A DNA stretch of 64,000 nt from Streptomyces sp. DH41 (GCF_029813785.1 NZ_JARVKY010000005.1:124001-188000), one strand, 5' to 3'; counted from the first letter of the stretch, positions 16,219 through 25,726 are shown. Translations and numbers: made by a program. The notes: generated from the sequence alone by a model not told the origin.

Positions 16219-18057
16219 ATGCAGTTCACCACCCGCCCCACCCTGCAAGGCACCTTCGGCATGGTCTCCTCCACCCACTGGCTGGCCTCCCAGTCGGCCA
16301 TGGCGGTGCTGGAGGACGGAGGCAACGCCTACGACGCCGCCGTCGCCGGTGCCTTCGTGCTGCACGTCGTCGAGCCGCACCTGAACGGACCCGCCGGGGA
16401 GGTGCCGATCCTGCTCGCACCGGCGGGCGGCGAGGTGCGGGTGCTGTGCGGGCAGGGCGTGGCGCCGGCCGGGGCGACGGTCGCGCACTACAAGGGGCTC
16501 GGCCTGGACCTCGTCCCCGGCACGGGACCGCTCGCCGCCGCCGTGCCGGGCGCCTTCGACGCCTGGCTGCTCCTGCTGCGCGACCACGGCACCAGGCCGC
16601 TGGCCGACGTACTGAAGTACGCCATCGGCTACGCCGAGCACGGGCACGCGCCCGTGGAACGCGTCACGGAGACCATCGAGACCGTACGGGAGCTGTTCGA
16701 GACGGAGTGGACGTCCTCGGCCGAGGTCTACCTGCCGGACGGCCGTCCGCCCCGCCCCGGCGAGCTCTTCCGCAACCCCGCCCTCGCCACCACCTGGAAG
16801 CGGCTGCTCGCCGAGGCCGCCGGGGCGGGGGACCGGGAGGCGGAGATCGACGCGGCCCGGGAGGTCTGGCGCACCGGGTTCGTCGCCGAGGCCCTCGTCC
16901 GGCAGGCCGGGCGGCCCACCATGGACACCAGCGGCGACCGCCACACCGGCACCCTCACCGCCGCCGACCTCGCCGACTGGTCCGCGTCCTACGAGGCTCC
17001 CGCGACGTACGACTGGAACGGCTGGACCCTGTGCAAGGCCGGCCCCTGGAGCCAGGGCCCGGTCCTGCTCCAGCAGCTCGCGCTGCTCCCGCCCGAACTG
17101 CCCGCCCACGGCACCGCCGACTACGTCCACCTGCTGGTCGAGGGCTGCAAACTCGCCATGGCCGACCGGGAGGCCTGGTACGGGGACGCGGACGGTGCGG
17201 CAGGGGTGCCGCTCGACGACCTGCTGTCGCCGCGGTACAACGCGGCACGGCGGGCGCTCGTCGGCGACAAGGCGTCCTTCGAGCTGCGGCCCGGCAGCCC
17301 GGGCGGACGCGCCCCGCGGCTCAGCGCCCACGCGCGCGTGGCGGCCGTCGAGGGCGAGGGCCTCGACGCCCTGGGGATCGGCGAGCCGACGGTCGCCAAG
17401 AGCCCCACGTCCCCCGTGCCGGGCGAACCGGACGTCGCCGCCGACGGGAGCACCCGTGGCGACACCTGCCACCTCGACATCGTGGACCGCTGGGGCAACA
17501 TGGTCTCGGCCACGCCCAGCGGCGGCTGGCTCCAGTCCAACCCCGTCGTCCCCGAACTGGGCTTTCCGCTCGGCACCCGGCTCCAGATGACCTGGCTGGA
17601 GGAGGGCCTGCCCAACTCGCTCACGCCCGGCCGACGGCCCCGCACCACGCTCACACCCTCCATAGCCCTGCGCGACGGGGTGCCCGTCATGGCCTTCGGC
17701 ACGCCCGGCGGCGACCAGCAGGACCAGTGGCAGCTGCACTTCCTGCTGGCGGTCGCGCTGCGCGCCCCGGTCCGCGGCGGTCTCGACCTCCAGGGCGCGA
17801 TCGACGCCCCGAACTGGCACAACGACAGTTTCCCCGGCTCCTTCTTCCCGCGCGGCATGCGAGCGGGCAGCGTCACCGTGGAGTCCCGGATGCCGGCGGA
17901 GGTCGTCGAGGAGCTGCGGCGCCGCGGGCACGACGTGACGGTCGGCGAGGCCTGGTCGGAGGGCCGGCTGTGCGCGGTCGCACGTGACCCGGAGACGGGC
18001 GTGCTGTCGGCGGCGGCGAACCCGCGCGGAGCGCAGGGCTACGCGGTCGGCCGCTGA
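16219..18057 (+). CDS. Gamma-glutamyltransferase family protein (612 aa)
   Basis: An Ntn-hydrolase of the gamma-glutamyltranspeptidase family, which transfers or hydrolyses gamma-glutamyl groups. The early block GGNAYDAAVAGAFVLHVVEPH is typical, and the autoprocessing/catalytic threonine is Thr416 in TRGDTCHLDIVD. The TPGGDQQDQWQ and NPRGAQGYAVGR blocks near the C-terminus match the small-subunit region. There is no clear signal peptide, so it may act in the cytoplasm, unlike E. coli Ggt. GAGGTGAG precedes the ATG by about 4 nt. It could be a specialised amidohydrolase or acylase of the same fold; the substrate is not predicted. Confidence 0.88.
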   Translation: MQFTTRPTLQGTFGMVSSTHWLASQSAMAVLEDGGNAYDAAVAGAFVLHVVEPHLNGPAGEVPILLAPAGGEVRVLCGQGVAPAGATVAHYKGLGLDLVPGTGPLAAAVPGAFDAWLLLLRDHGTRPLADVLKYAIGYAEHGHAPVERVTETIETVRELFETEWTSSAEVYLPDGRPPRPGELFRNPALATTWKRLLAEAAGAGDREAEIDAAREVWRTGFVAEALVRQAGRPTMDTSGDRHTGTLTAADLADWSASYEAPATYDWNGWTLCKAGPWSQGPVLLQQLALLPPELPAHGTADYVHLLVEGCKLAMADREAWYGDADGAAGVPLDDLLSPRYNAARRALVGDKASFELRPGSPGGRAPRLSAHARVAAVEGEGLDALGIGEPTVAKSPTSPVPGEPDVAADGSTRGDTCHLDIVDRWGNMVSATPSGGWLQSNPVVPELGFPLGTRLQMTWLEEGLPNSLTPGRRPRTTLTPSIALRDGVPVMAFGTPGGDQQDQWQLHFLLAVALRAPVRGGLDLQGAIDAPNWHNDSFPGSFFPRGMRAGSVTVESRMPAEVVEELRRRGHDVTVGEAWSEGRLCAVARDPETGVLSAAANPRGAQGYAVGR

Positions 18058-18141
18058 CCCCGACCCCCGTGTTCGTGCCGATTCCACCCGGAGTACACCA
18101 CCCGGGTGGGGATTGTCAGTGGGGCGTGCTCTCATGGAGCC

Positions 18142-18987
18142 ATGATCGAGAACAACGAAACCATCGACGAGTTTCTCGCCCGGCACGCCGACGAGGTGGA
18201 GGAAGCCGTCCGCAAGGCGGCCGCCCTGGAGATCATGCCCCGCTGGCGCCGGCTCGCGGCCCACGAGGTCGACGAGAAGGCCGGCCCGCACGACCTGGTG
18301 ACGGACGCCGACCGCAAGGCCGAGCTGTACCTCACCGAGATACTGGCCGCCCTGCTGCCCGGCTCCGTCGTGGTCGGCGAGGAGGCGGTGCACGACAACC
18401 CCGCCTCGTACGAGGCGATACGCGGCGAGGCACCGGTGTGGATCATCGACCCCGTCGACGGGACACGGCAGTTCGTGCACGGCGACCCGGGCTTCTGCAC
18501 GCTGGTGGCGCTCGCCCAGCACGGAGTCGTGCACGCCTCCTGGACCTACGCCCCCGCCGACGACCGACTCGCCACCGCCGTACGCGGCCGAGGCGCCTTC
18601 CTGAACGGTGAGCGGCTGTACGCGGGCCCGCCCGAGCCCGGCCACGACCTGCGGGTCGCCACGTCCCACCCGGACTACACGACCGACGAGCAGAAGCAGG
18701 TACTGCTCGGCCTGCGCGCCCCGGGGGTGGCCCCCCGCTCCTGCGGCTCGGCCGGACTGGAGTACCTCGCCGTCGCCCAGGGAGAGTCCGACGCCACGGC
18801 CTTCTCCTGGGAGGCCGCCTGGGACCACGCCGCCGGGATCCTCCTGGTCGAGGAGGCGGGCGGCACCCACCTGACCCGCTCGGGCGAGCCCTTCCGGATC
18901 ACGGGCGGCAACGAGCTGCCGTTCACCGCGGCCCGCGACGCGGCCACGGCCCGCCAGGTGGTGGCACTGCTGTCGGGCGGAGCCTGA
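18142..18987 (+). CDS. Inositol monophosphatase family phosphatase (281 aa)
   Basis: A Mg-dependent lithium-sensitive-type phosphatase. The metal site is visible as VGEEAV (Glu), IIDPVDGTRQF (D-P-V-D-G-T) and SWEAAWDHAAGILLVEEAG (WD-x2-AG). Substrates in the family include inositol-1-phosphate, histidinol phosphate, PAP and sugar phosphates, and sequence does not decide between them. I start at ATG 18142; an in-frame GTG at 18106 is possible. Its last 65 nt overlap the convergent hypothetical gene. Confidence 0.88.
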   Translation: MIENNETIDEFLARHADEVEEAVRKAAALEIMPRWRRLAAHEVDEKAGPHDLVTDADRKAELYLTEILAALLPGSVVVGEEAVHDNPASYEAIRGEAPVWIIDPVDGTRQFVHGDPGFCTLVALAQHGVVHASWTYAPADDRLATAVRGRGAFLNGERLYAGPPEPGHDLRVATSHPDYTTDEQKQVLLGLRAPGVAPRSCGSAGLEYLAVAQGESDATAFSWEAAWDHAAGILLVEEAGGTHLTRSGEPFRITGGNELPFTAARDAATARQVVALLSGGA

Positions 18988-19588
18988 TCTCGAGGTCGGG
19001 GCGCTCCGGCCGGACGTCGAAGCGGATCTGGACGACCTCGAACTCGGTCACGGTCCCGACCGGTGGCCAGTCCTCGTCGCGCCGGGGGAGCTGCCCCATG
19101 TCCACGAAGGCCCGTCCGGGCCGGTCGATGTCCACCACCAGCCCCGTCCGGCCGGGGCCCCACGGAGCGACGGTGACCGTACCGGTGACCAGCGATCCCT
19201 CGGGCAGCGGCCCGGTGAGGTGGCGCATGAACCGCCGGTGGCGCCTCGCCGTCTCCCAGACCCGCTCGAACTCGGCGCCGGTGACGTCACCGGCGCCGGG
19301 CGGCACCTCGACCGGGCCGTCCGTCAGGACGCCGTACACGGTCTCGTAGAACGGCAGGGCGTCCGGGCCGAACCGTTCGAGCGTCGAGCGGAGGTCGTCG
19401 CGCGCGGCCGCCACCGACGCGCCGCCGTCGGTGACCACCTCGCCCGCGCGGTAGAGGAGGTCCCCGGCGTGCGGGACCGGCAGCGACCGGTCGAACGCCG
19501 CCTGCCGCAGGGCGTGGCCGTCCACGCCGAGTTCGTACCAGAGCCACAGCCCCTCCCGGGGGCCGGGAAAGCATGTCCGGCGTGTCAT
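18923..19588 (-). CDS. Hypothetical protein with possible OB/S1-like C-terminal part (221 aa)
   Basis: A soluble protein. The first 120 residues look like a helical domain (LWLWYELGVDGHALRQAAFD...VVTDGGASVAAARDD). The last third (GSLVTGTVTVAPWGPGRTGL, RAFVDMGQLP, PVGTVTEFEVVQIRF) has the strand pattern of an S1/OB fold, which I infer only from pattern. It overlaps the phosphatase gene tail-to-tail by 65 nt, so its last 20 or so residues are encoded antisense to that gene and may be poorly constrained. Function unknown. Confidence 0.7.
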   Translation of the reverse strand: MTRRTCFPGPREGLWLWYELGVDGHALRQAAFDRSLPVPHAGDLLYRAGEVVTDGGASVAAARDDLRSTLERFGPDALPFYETVYGVLTDGPVEVPPGAGDVTGAEFERVWETARRHRRFMRHLTGPLPEGSLVTGTVTVAPWGPGRTGLVVDIDRPGRAFVDMGQLPRRDEDWPPVGTVTEFEVVQIRFDVRPERPDLEIRLRPTAVPPPGGPWPRRGPR

Positions 19589-19693
19589 CCCCGGACCCTA
19601 TCGGCCCCGCCCGTCCCACCCTTGCCCGTGGGCTGTCGGTGCCCGGGCATATCCTGCTCCCCAGTGGCCATCGGCTGACGAAGGGGTCCGAAG

Positions 19694-21112
19694 GTGCCGT
19701 CGATGCTCGATGCTGTCGTAGTGGGTGCGGGGCCGAACGGACTGACCGCCGCCGTGGAGCTGGCCCGCCGAGGTTTCTCGGTCGCCGTGTTCGAGGCTCG
19801 GGACACCGTGGGCGGCGGGGCGCGCACGGAGGAACTGACCCTGCCGGGCTTCCGGCACGACCCGTGCTCCGCCGCGCACCCGCTGGGCATCAACTCGCCC
19901 GCGTTCCGCGCCCTGCCCCTGGAGCGGTACGGATTGGAGTGGCTGCACGCCGGGCTGCCCATGGCGCACCCGTTCCCGGACGGCTCGGCCGCCGTGCTGT
20001 CCCGGTCCGTCGGTGAGACGGCCGCCTCCTTCGGGCCGCGCGACGCGGGCGCGTACCGTCGGCTGGTCGAGCGCTTCCTGCCCCGGTGGGACACCCTGGC
20101 CCGCGACTTCATGTCCCTGCCGCTCACCGCGCTGCCCCGCGACCCGGTCACCCTCGCCCGGTTCGGCCTGGTCGGCCTGCCCCCGTCGACGTGGCTGATG
20201 CGCCGCTTCCGCGACGACAGGGCCAAGACCCTCTTCGCCGGCCTCGTCGCGCACGTCATGGCCCCGCTCGGCGGCTTCGCCACCGGCGCCATAGGCCTGG
20301 TCTTCGCCCTCGCCGCGCACGCCCGCGGCTGGCCCATGGCCCGCGGCGGCTCCCAGGCCATCTCCGACGCCCTGACCGCCTACCTGAAGGACCTCGGCGG
20401 CACCGTCCACACCGACTACGAGGTCAAGCGCCTCGACGACCTGCCACCCGCGCGCGCGTACGTCTTCGACACCTCGCCCACGGCCCTGGCCCGCATCGCC
20501 GGCCTCGGCAACCACTACGCGAACTATCGCTACGGCCCCGGCGTCTTCAAGATCGACTACGCGCTGGACGGCCCGGTCCCATGGACCGCCCAGGAACCCC
20601 GCACCGCCGGCACCGTGCAGATCGGCGCCAGCAGCGCGGAGATCGGCGCCGCGCTGAACGCGGCCTCCCGCGAGGGCCGCGCCCCCGACGCGCCGTTCCT
20701 CATCACCACGCAGCCCAGCGTCGCCGACCCCACCCGCGCTCCGGAGGGCAAGCACGTCTTCTGGGCGTACGGACACGTCCCCAACGGCTGGACCGGCGAC
20801 CTCACCGACGCCGTCGAACGCCAACTGGAGCGCTTCGCCCCCGGCTTCCGCGACCGTGTCCTCGCCCGCGCCACCGCCGGCCCGCCCGAACTCGCCGTCC
20901 GCAACGCCAACTACGTCGGCGGGGACATCGCCTCCGGCGCGGTTTCCGGACTCCAGCTCCTGCTGCGCCCCAAAGTGTCCCTGTTGCCGTACGCCACCCC
21001 GCACCCGGCCGTCTTCATCTGCTCGTCGGCCACGCCGCCGGGCCCCGGCGTGCACGGCATGTCGGGGCACAACGCGGCGAAGGCCGTCTGGCGCCGGCTG
21101 CGGCAGACGTGA
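19694..21112 (+). CDS. Phytoene-dehydrogenase-like FAD oxidoreductase (472 aa)
   Basis: The N-terminal dinucleotide-binding motif is [20 protein letters not shown] with the following [14 protein letters not shown], typical of the CrtI/amine-oxidase superfamily. [18 protein letters not shown] matches the substrate-domain block, and [20 protein letters not shown] is the C-terminal FAD-closing motif. Many Streptomyces carry such proteins outside carotenoid clusters, and no crt genes are nearby, so the substrate is unknown. GTG at 19694 was chosen because AAGGGG lies 7 nt upstream; ATG at 19703 is the alternative. Confidence 0.88.
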   Translation: MPSMLDAVVVGAGPNGLTAAVELARRGFSVAVFEARDTVGGGARTEELTLPGFRHDPCSAAHPLGINSPAFRALPLERYGLEWLHAGLPMAHPFPDGSAAVLSRSVGETAASFGPRDAGAYRRLVERFLPRWDTLARDFMSLPLTALPRDPVTLARFGLVGLPPSTWLMRRFRDDRAKTLFAGLVAHVMAPLGGFATGAIGLVFALAAHARGWPMARGGSQAISDALTAYLKDLGGTVHTDYEVKRLDDLPPARAYVFDTSPTALARIAGLGNHYANYRYGPGVFKIDYALDGPVPWTAQEPRTAGTVQIGASSAEIGAALNAASREGRAPDAPFLITTQPSVADPTRAPEGKHVFWAYGHVPNGWTGDLTDAVERQLERFAPGFRDRVLARATAGPPELAVRNANYVGGDIASGAVSGLQLLLRPKVSLLPYATPHPAVFICSSATPPGPGVHGMSGHNAAKAVWRRLRQT

Positions 21113-21134
21113 CCACGGCGGGCGCGCCACGAAG

Positions 21135-21236
21135 AAGCCGACACGATCGGGAAGCCGACACGATCGGGAAGCCGACACGGTCGGAAAGCCGACACGAACG
21201 GGAAGCCGACATGACCGGGAAGCGGCCATGACCGCC
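21135..21236. repeat. Six 17-bp tandem repeats ending on the macro-gene start codon
   Basis: The unit AAGCCGACACGATCGGG occurs at 21135, 21152, 21169, 21186 and 21203 with 0-3 changes, and a sixth degenerate copy at 21220-21236 contains the ATG (21228) of the macro-domain gene. Each unit junction recreates GGGAAG, a Shine-Dalgarno-like sequence. Copy 5 also holds an out-of-frame ATG at 21211. Confidence 0.95.
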
Positions 21237-21737
21237 ATCACGCTCGTCCAGGGCGACATCACCCGCGAGAGCGCCGACGCGATCGTCAACGCGGCCAACT
21301 CCTCCCTGCTCGGCGGAGGCGGCGTCGACGGTGCCATCCACCGGCGCGGTGGTCCCGCGATCCTGGAAGCGTGCCGGGCGCTCCGCGCAGGGCACCTCGG
21401 CAAGGGCCTGCCCACCGGCCGTGCGGTCGCCACCACCGCGGGAGACCTGGACGCGCGCTGGGTGATCCACACGGTGGGTCCGGTCTGGTCGGCCGGCGAG
21501 GACCGTTCCGGCCTGCTCGCGTCCTGCCACCGGGAGTCCCTGCGCGTGGCCGACGAACTGGGCGCCCGTACCGTGGCGTTCCCGGCGGTCTCCACCGGCG
21601 TCTACGGCTGGCCGCTGGAGGACGCCGCCCGGATCGCCGTGGCGGCCGTGCGGGAGGCGGACACCGAAGTCGAGGAGGTCAGGTTCGTGCTCTTCGACGA
21701 CCGGGCCCACGCGGCGTTCGCCACGCGGCTCGGCTGA
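21228..21737 (+). CDS. Macro-domain protein, probable O-acetyl-ADP-ribose deacetylase (169 aa)
   Basis: A stand-alone macro domain of the MacroD/YmdB type. It has GDITRESADAIVNAANSSLLGG, GGGVDGAIHRRGG and AFPAVSTGVYGWPLEDAA, the three ADP-ribose-contacting blocks, including the Asn and Asp used by deacetylating macrodomains. It removes ADP-ribose from proteins or hydrolyses O-acetyl-ADP-ribose, a product of sirtuins; a sirtuin gene lies at 39838-40563, but not adjacent. Its ribosome site lies inside a 17-bp repeat array. Confidence 0.92.
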   Translation: MTAITLVQGDITRESADAIVNAANSSLLGGGGVDGAIHRRGGPAILEACRALRAGHLGKGLPTGRAVATTAGDLDARWVIHTVGPVWSAGEDRSGLLASCHRESLRVADELGARTVAFPAVSTGVYGWPLEDAARIAVAAVREADTEVEEVRFVLFDDRAHAAFATRLG

Positions 21738-21810
21738 CCACCGGGCTCGGCCGGTCACCGGGCTCGGCTCGGCCGGTCACGGCTCGGCCGGCCGGCCGGC
21801 CGTCGGGTGA

Positions 21811-23934
21811 CTACTCCGGCAGGTGTGCCTCCGGAGCGTCCGGGCGGTGGTCGGGCAGGGCGGAGCGGTCGGCCGCCTCGCGGTGCATGCGCAGGAACTC
21901 CAGATGCCGCTCGTACTGGTCGAGGCTGTCGCCGATGAGCTGTTCCTTGGTGTACCCCATGACGTCGTAGCCCTGGTTGCCCTCGGCGAGCCGGACCTCG
22001 TAGCGCACGTAGGTGTCGTGCGTGGTCACCGACCGGGTGGCGAAGCCCGGCGTCGGCTTCTCGACGGGCCAGACCTCGTACACGAACGCGGCGCTCGGAC
22101 CGATCGGTACCCTCAGACCGACGTGCGCGAGGCCGTTCTCCTCGTTGACCCCTTCCAGGAACTCCGCCTCCGCTCCCTGTTCCCGCAGTGCCTGGCAGAC
22201 CTCCTGGAAGGCGGGGCGGCACACCTCCTCGGCGAATCTGGCGGCGGCCCGCCTGCCCGGGAACGCCATCGCCCGCGCCAGCCGGTGCCGCCAGTTCCGC
22301 GCCCCCGGGGGCCCCTGCTGCGTGGTACGCCCGGACAGTGACGCCGGCAGCGTGGTGGCCAGCGCCTCCTCCCGCATGGACTCGGTGCGCAGCGCCAGAT
22401 AGAGCCCCACCATGATCAGGAACATCACGAAGGAGAAGGGCAGACCCATGATGATGGTGGCGTCGGTGAGTGCCTGCACGCCGCCCACGATGAGCATGGC
22501 GAGGGTGAGCAGCCCCGTCGTCACCGCCCAGAAGATGCGCAGCCACGGCGCCGCGTCCGTCACCGGGGTCGGCAGATGGGAGCTGAGGTTGCCCATGACC
22601 AGGGCCCCGGAGTCGGCGGAGGTGACATACAGCAGGAGCCCGACGAACGTGGCGAGCCCGGCACTGAACAGCGCACCCGGGTACTGCTCCAGCAGGCCGT
22701 AGAAGCCCTGCTCGGGGGCGTTCATCGCGCTCTGGCCGAAGGCGGTGTCGCCGTCACGGACCACGAACAGCGCGCTGTTGCCGAAGACGGACAGGAAGAG
22801 GCCGGTGAAGATGAACGGGATGATCAGCGTCGCGGCGACGAACTGACGCAGGGTGCGGCCGCGGGAGATCCGGGCCAGGAACAGTCCGACGAACGGCGCC
22901 CAGGCGATCCACCAGGCCCAGAAGAACAGCGTCCACGCGTCCAGCCACTCGGTGGGCTGGTCGTAGGCGAAGGTGTTCAGGGTCATCGAGGGGAAGCGGC
23001 TGACGTAGTCCCCGACGTTCTGGACGAGCGAGTTGAGCAGCCGGAACGGTTCGCCCACGACCAGGATGAAGAGCATCAGCAGGGCGGCGAGCAGGACGTT
23101 GAGCTGTGACAGGCGGCGGATGCCCTTGTCCACACCGGATGCCGCGGACACCGTGGCCATCACCACCGCCACGACGATCAGGCCGATCTGCGCGGGAAGC
23201 CCCTCCGGTACGTCGAAGAGCACCTTCAGCCCGTAGTTCAGCTGCACCACACCGATGCCGAGCGACACGGAGATGCCGAACACGGTGCCGATGATGGCCG
23301 CCAGGTCGACGGCGTCACCGATCCGCCCGTGGATCCGGCGCCCGATGATCGGATAGAGCGCGGAACGGATCGCGAGCTGGAGCCGGTACCGGAAGGCGAA
23401 GTAGCCGAGCACCATGCCCATCAGCGCGTACATGGCCCAGCCGGTGATGCCGTAGTGGAACAGCGTCCACACCACGGCCTGCCGGGCCGCCTCCACCGTC
23501 TCCGGGTCGCCCTCCGGCGGCGCGAGGTAGTGGCTGACCGGACCGGCGACGGAGAAGAACATCAGGTCGATGCCGATGCCCGCCGCGAACAGCATCGCCG
23601 CCCATGCGAAGAGCCCGTAGTCGGGCTTGTAGTGCTTGGGGCCCAGCTTGATCGTGCCGTACTTGGACACGCCGATGAAGACGACGAAGACCAGGTAGAC
23701 GGTCGCGGCGAGGAAGTAGTACCAGCCGAACCAGGAGGAGATCCTGTCGACCGCCACCCCGATGGCCGATTCGGCGCCGGAGGGCGTGACGATCGCCCAG
23801 ACCGAGATCGCCAGGATCAGCACGGCCGACCCGAAGAAGACCACGGGTTTGAGCGTGCCGGTGCCCGCCGCTTCCGTGTCCGGCGACGGCCCTTCCGGAT
23901 CCGCTCCGGCGCTCTTGTCTCCTGCGGTCGACAC
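21811..23934 (-). CDS. betT: BCCT-family betaine/choline transporter (707 aa)
   Basis: A 12-span betaine-choline-carnitine transporter. The signature region WTLFHYGITGWAMYALMGM and the Trp-rich substrate segment TLFFWAWWIAWAPFVGLFLARISRG are intact. A long soluble C-terminal domain (about residues 520-707) follows, as in BetT-type members, and probably senses osmotic state. I chose GTG at 23934 over the upstream ATG at 23961, because GGAGGA lies 7 nt before the GTG and nothing comparable precedes the ATG. It is divergent from nikA. The choice between choline and glycine betaine is not decided by sequence. Confidence 0.88.
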   Translation of the reverse strand: MSTAGDKSAGADPEGPSPDTEAAGTGTLKPVVFFGSAVLILAISVWAIVTPSGAESAIGVAVDRISSWFGWYYFLAATVYLVFVVFIGVSKYGTIKLGPKHYKPDYGLFAWAAMLFAAGIGIDLMFFSVAGPVSHYLAPPEGDPETVEAARQAVVWTLFHYGITGWAMYALMGMVLGYFAFRYRLQLAIRSALYPIIGRRIHGRIGDAVDLAAIIGTVFGISVSLGIGVVQLNYGLKVLFDVPEGLPAQIGLIVVAVVMATVSAASGVDKGIRRLSQLNVLLAALLMLFILVVGEPFRLLNSLVQNVGDYVSRFPSMTLNTFAYDQPTEWLDAWTLFFWAWWIAWAPFVGLFLARISRGRTLRQFVAATLIIPFIFTGLFLSVFGNSALFVVRDGDTAFGQSAMNAPEQGFYGLLEQYPGALFSAGLATFVGLLLYVTSADSGALVMGNLSSHLPTPVTDAAPWLRIFWAVTTGLLTLAMLIVGGVQALTDATIIMGLPFSFVMFLIMVGLYLALRTESMREEALATTLPASLSGRTTQQGPPGARNWRHRLARAMAFPGRRAAARFAEEVCRPAFQEVCQALREQGAEAEFLEGVNEENGLAHVGLRVPIGPSAAFVYEVWPVEKPTPGFATRSVTTHDTYVRYEVRLAEGNQGYDVMGYTKEQLIGDSLDQYERHLEFLRMHREAADRSALPDHRPDAPEAHLPE

Positions 23935-24071
23935 GGCCGTTTCCTCCGGTTTGGCGCCCATATGGGCTGACTCGGGCGTTAAGGCAGTGTGCTGCCGATC
24001 ACGCGGTCCGTCCAGCACCGGTCGGCCGTGTCGGCCTCTCGCCGAGGGGCGGCACATCTCGCCCACCTGGC

Positions 24072-24106
24072 TTGACGAGGTAATTGCCACTGATGTGCAA
24101 TAACCT
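24072..24106. promoter_or_regulatory. Nur box over the nikA promoter
   Basis: TTGC (24084-24087) and GCAA (24097-24100) are separated by 9 nt, exactly the tTGCaa-N5-ttGCAA core known for the S. coelicolor nickel regulator Nur. The dyad extends to arms AGGTAATTGC and GCAATAACCT (9 of 10 paired). It lies between a TTGACG (24072-24077) and a TGCAAT (24096-24101, 18-nt spacing), so bound Nur would block transcription of nikA, whose start is 28 nt beyond the dyad. Confidence 0.87.
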
Positions 24107-24133
24107 CGCATCAACAACAAGTGTGGGGGAGAC

Positions 24134-25726
24134 ATGACGACCCGTCGGATACGAAGTGCCGCCGCCGCGGCGGCGTTTGCCGCCGGCGTCACCGCCTGCT
24201 CCGCACCCGGGGGCGGAACGGGCGACGGTGACGCGGAGGCGGCCGAGTCCGTGGTGATCGGGGTGGGCTCCGAGCCGGACACCCTCAGCCCGCTGCTCGG
24301 CTACGGCAAGGACGGAAACTCCAAGATCTTCGACGGGCTGCTCGCCCGCGACACCGACCTGAAGCTGAAGCCCGCCCTGGCGACCGCGCTGCCGAAGATC
24401 GCCGACGGCGGCCGGACGTACACGTACACCCTGCGCGACGGCGTGAAGTTCAGCGACGGCGAACCGCTGACCGCCCAGGACGTGGTCTACACGTACCGCA
24501 CCATCCTCGACGCCAAGACCAACAGCACCGCCCGGAGCGAACTCGACGCGATCGAGGGCGTCCGCGCGAACGGCGACGACACCGTCGTCTTCACGCTCAA
24601 GTACCCCTACGCGCCCTTCGCCGCCCGCACGGTGCTGCCCATCGTCCCCGAGCACGTGGCGGGCGAGCAGGACCCCAACACCGGCGACTTCAACACCAAG
24701 CCCGTCGGCACCGGTCCGTACGTCCTCACGAACTGGAGCAAGGGCGAGAAACTCGCCTTCAAGGCCAACCCGCACTACTGGGGCGGCAAGCCCGCGGTGA
24801 AGTCGTTCACCATGGCGGTCATCGCCGACGACAACGTACGCGCCACCCGCCTGCGCTCCGGTGACCTCGACGGTGCCGTCCTGCCGCCCAACCTCGCCGC
24901 CACCTTCGAGAAGGACGACGGCCGGCGCACGTACGAGGCCAAGTCGTACGACTTCCGGGCCGTCACCCTGCCCACCGCGGGCAAGGTGACCGGCGACCGC
25001 GCGATCCGGCAGGCCCTGGACGCCGCCGTGGACCGGCAGGCCATGGTCGACAAGATCCTCGACGGCGCGGGCCGGCCGGCGTACGGGCCGCTGCCCGCCG
25101 ACGACCCCTGGTACGCGCGCGGCATCGAGCGCCCGCACGACCTGGCCAAGGCCGAGCGCATCCTGGACGAGGCCGGCTGGAAGCAAGGCTCCGGCGGCGT
25201 CCGTGCCAAGGACGGACAGCGCGCCTCCTTCACCCTGTACTACCCCTCGGGCGACAAGGTCCGCCAGGACCACGCGCTCGCCTACGCCTCCGACGCCAAG
25301 AAGGCCGGCATCGAGGTGAAGGTGGAGGGCGCCACCTGGGAGGTCATCGAGCCGCGGATGAAGAGCGACGCGGTCATGGCGGGCTTCGGCAGCGTCGGCG
25401 ACCCGGACTTCGGCCTCTACACCCTGCTGCACTCCTCGCTCGCCGGCGACGGCTTCAACAACATGGCCCACTACGACAACCCGGCGGTGGACGAGGCACT
25501 CGACGCCGGCCGCCGCAGCCAGGACCCCGAGGTGCGCGGCGCCGCCTACGAGAAGATCCAGAAGGCGCTCGTGGAGAACCCCGGCTACACCTTCCTCACC
25601 CACATCGACCACCTGTACGTCCTCGCCGACCGCTGGGACGGACTGACCACGCAGCTGGAGCCGCACGAGCACGGCTTCGCCAGCGGGCCCTGGTGGAACA
25701 TCGAGGACTGGCAGCCGAAGAAATGA
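24134..25726 (+). CDS. nikA: Nickel ABC transporter substrate-binding lipoprotein (530 aa)
   Basis: A family-5 (Opp/Dpp/Nik) extracytoplasmic binding protein. The lipobox is VTACS near residue 23. Family blocks are IGVGSEPDTLSPLLGYGKDG, KFSDGEPLTAQDVVYTYRTI, TGPYVLTNWSKGEKLAFKAN and the C-terminal LTHIDHLYVLADRWDGL. Such proteins carry peptides, nickel or opines; nickel is preferred here because of the Nur box in the promoter and the position matching the Nur-controlled nik cluster of S. coelicolor. Four transporter genes follow with overlapping stops and starts. Confidence 0.85.
   Translation: MTTRRIRSAAAAAAFAAGVTACSAPGGGTGDGDAEAAESVVIGVGSEPDTLSPLLGYGKDGNSKIFDGLLARDTDLKLKPALATALPKIADGGRTYTYTLRDGVKFSDGEPLTAQDVVYTYRTILDAKTNSTARSELDAIEGVRANGDDTVVFTLKYPYAPFAARTVLPIVPEHVAGEQDPNTGDFNTKPVGTGPYVLTNWSKGEKLAFKANPHYWGGKPAVKSFTMAVIADDNVRATRLRSGDLDGAVLPPNLAATFEKDDGRRTYEAKSYDFRAVTLPTAGKVTGDRAIRQALDAAVDRQAMVDKILDGAGRPAYGPLPADDPWYARGIERPHDLAKAERILDEAGWKQGSGGVRAKDGQRASFTLYYPSGDKVRQDHALAYASDAKKAGIEVKVEGATWEVIEPRMKSDAVMAGFGSVGDPDFGLYTLLHSSLAGDGFNNMAHYDNPAVDEALDAGRRSQDPEVRGAAYEKIQKALVENPGYTFLTHIDHLYVLADRWDGLTTQLEPHEHGFASGPWWNIEDWQPKK

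Noticed and set aside
16204..18870. An 888-codon antisense open frame over the gamma-glutamyltransferase and phosphatase genes
   Set aside because: It spans two unrelated well-supported genes and has only shadow composition.
21135..21236. CRISPR-like or attachment-site array
   Set aside because: The units are contiguous 17-bp copies without unique spacers and no cas or integrase gene is near.
23934..23961. ATG at 23961 as the start of the BCCT transporter
   Set aside because: No ribosome site precedes it, whereas GGAGGA lies 7 nt upstream of the GTG at 23934.
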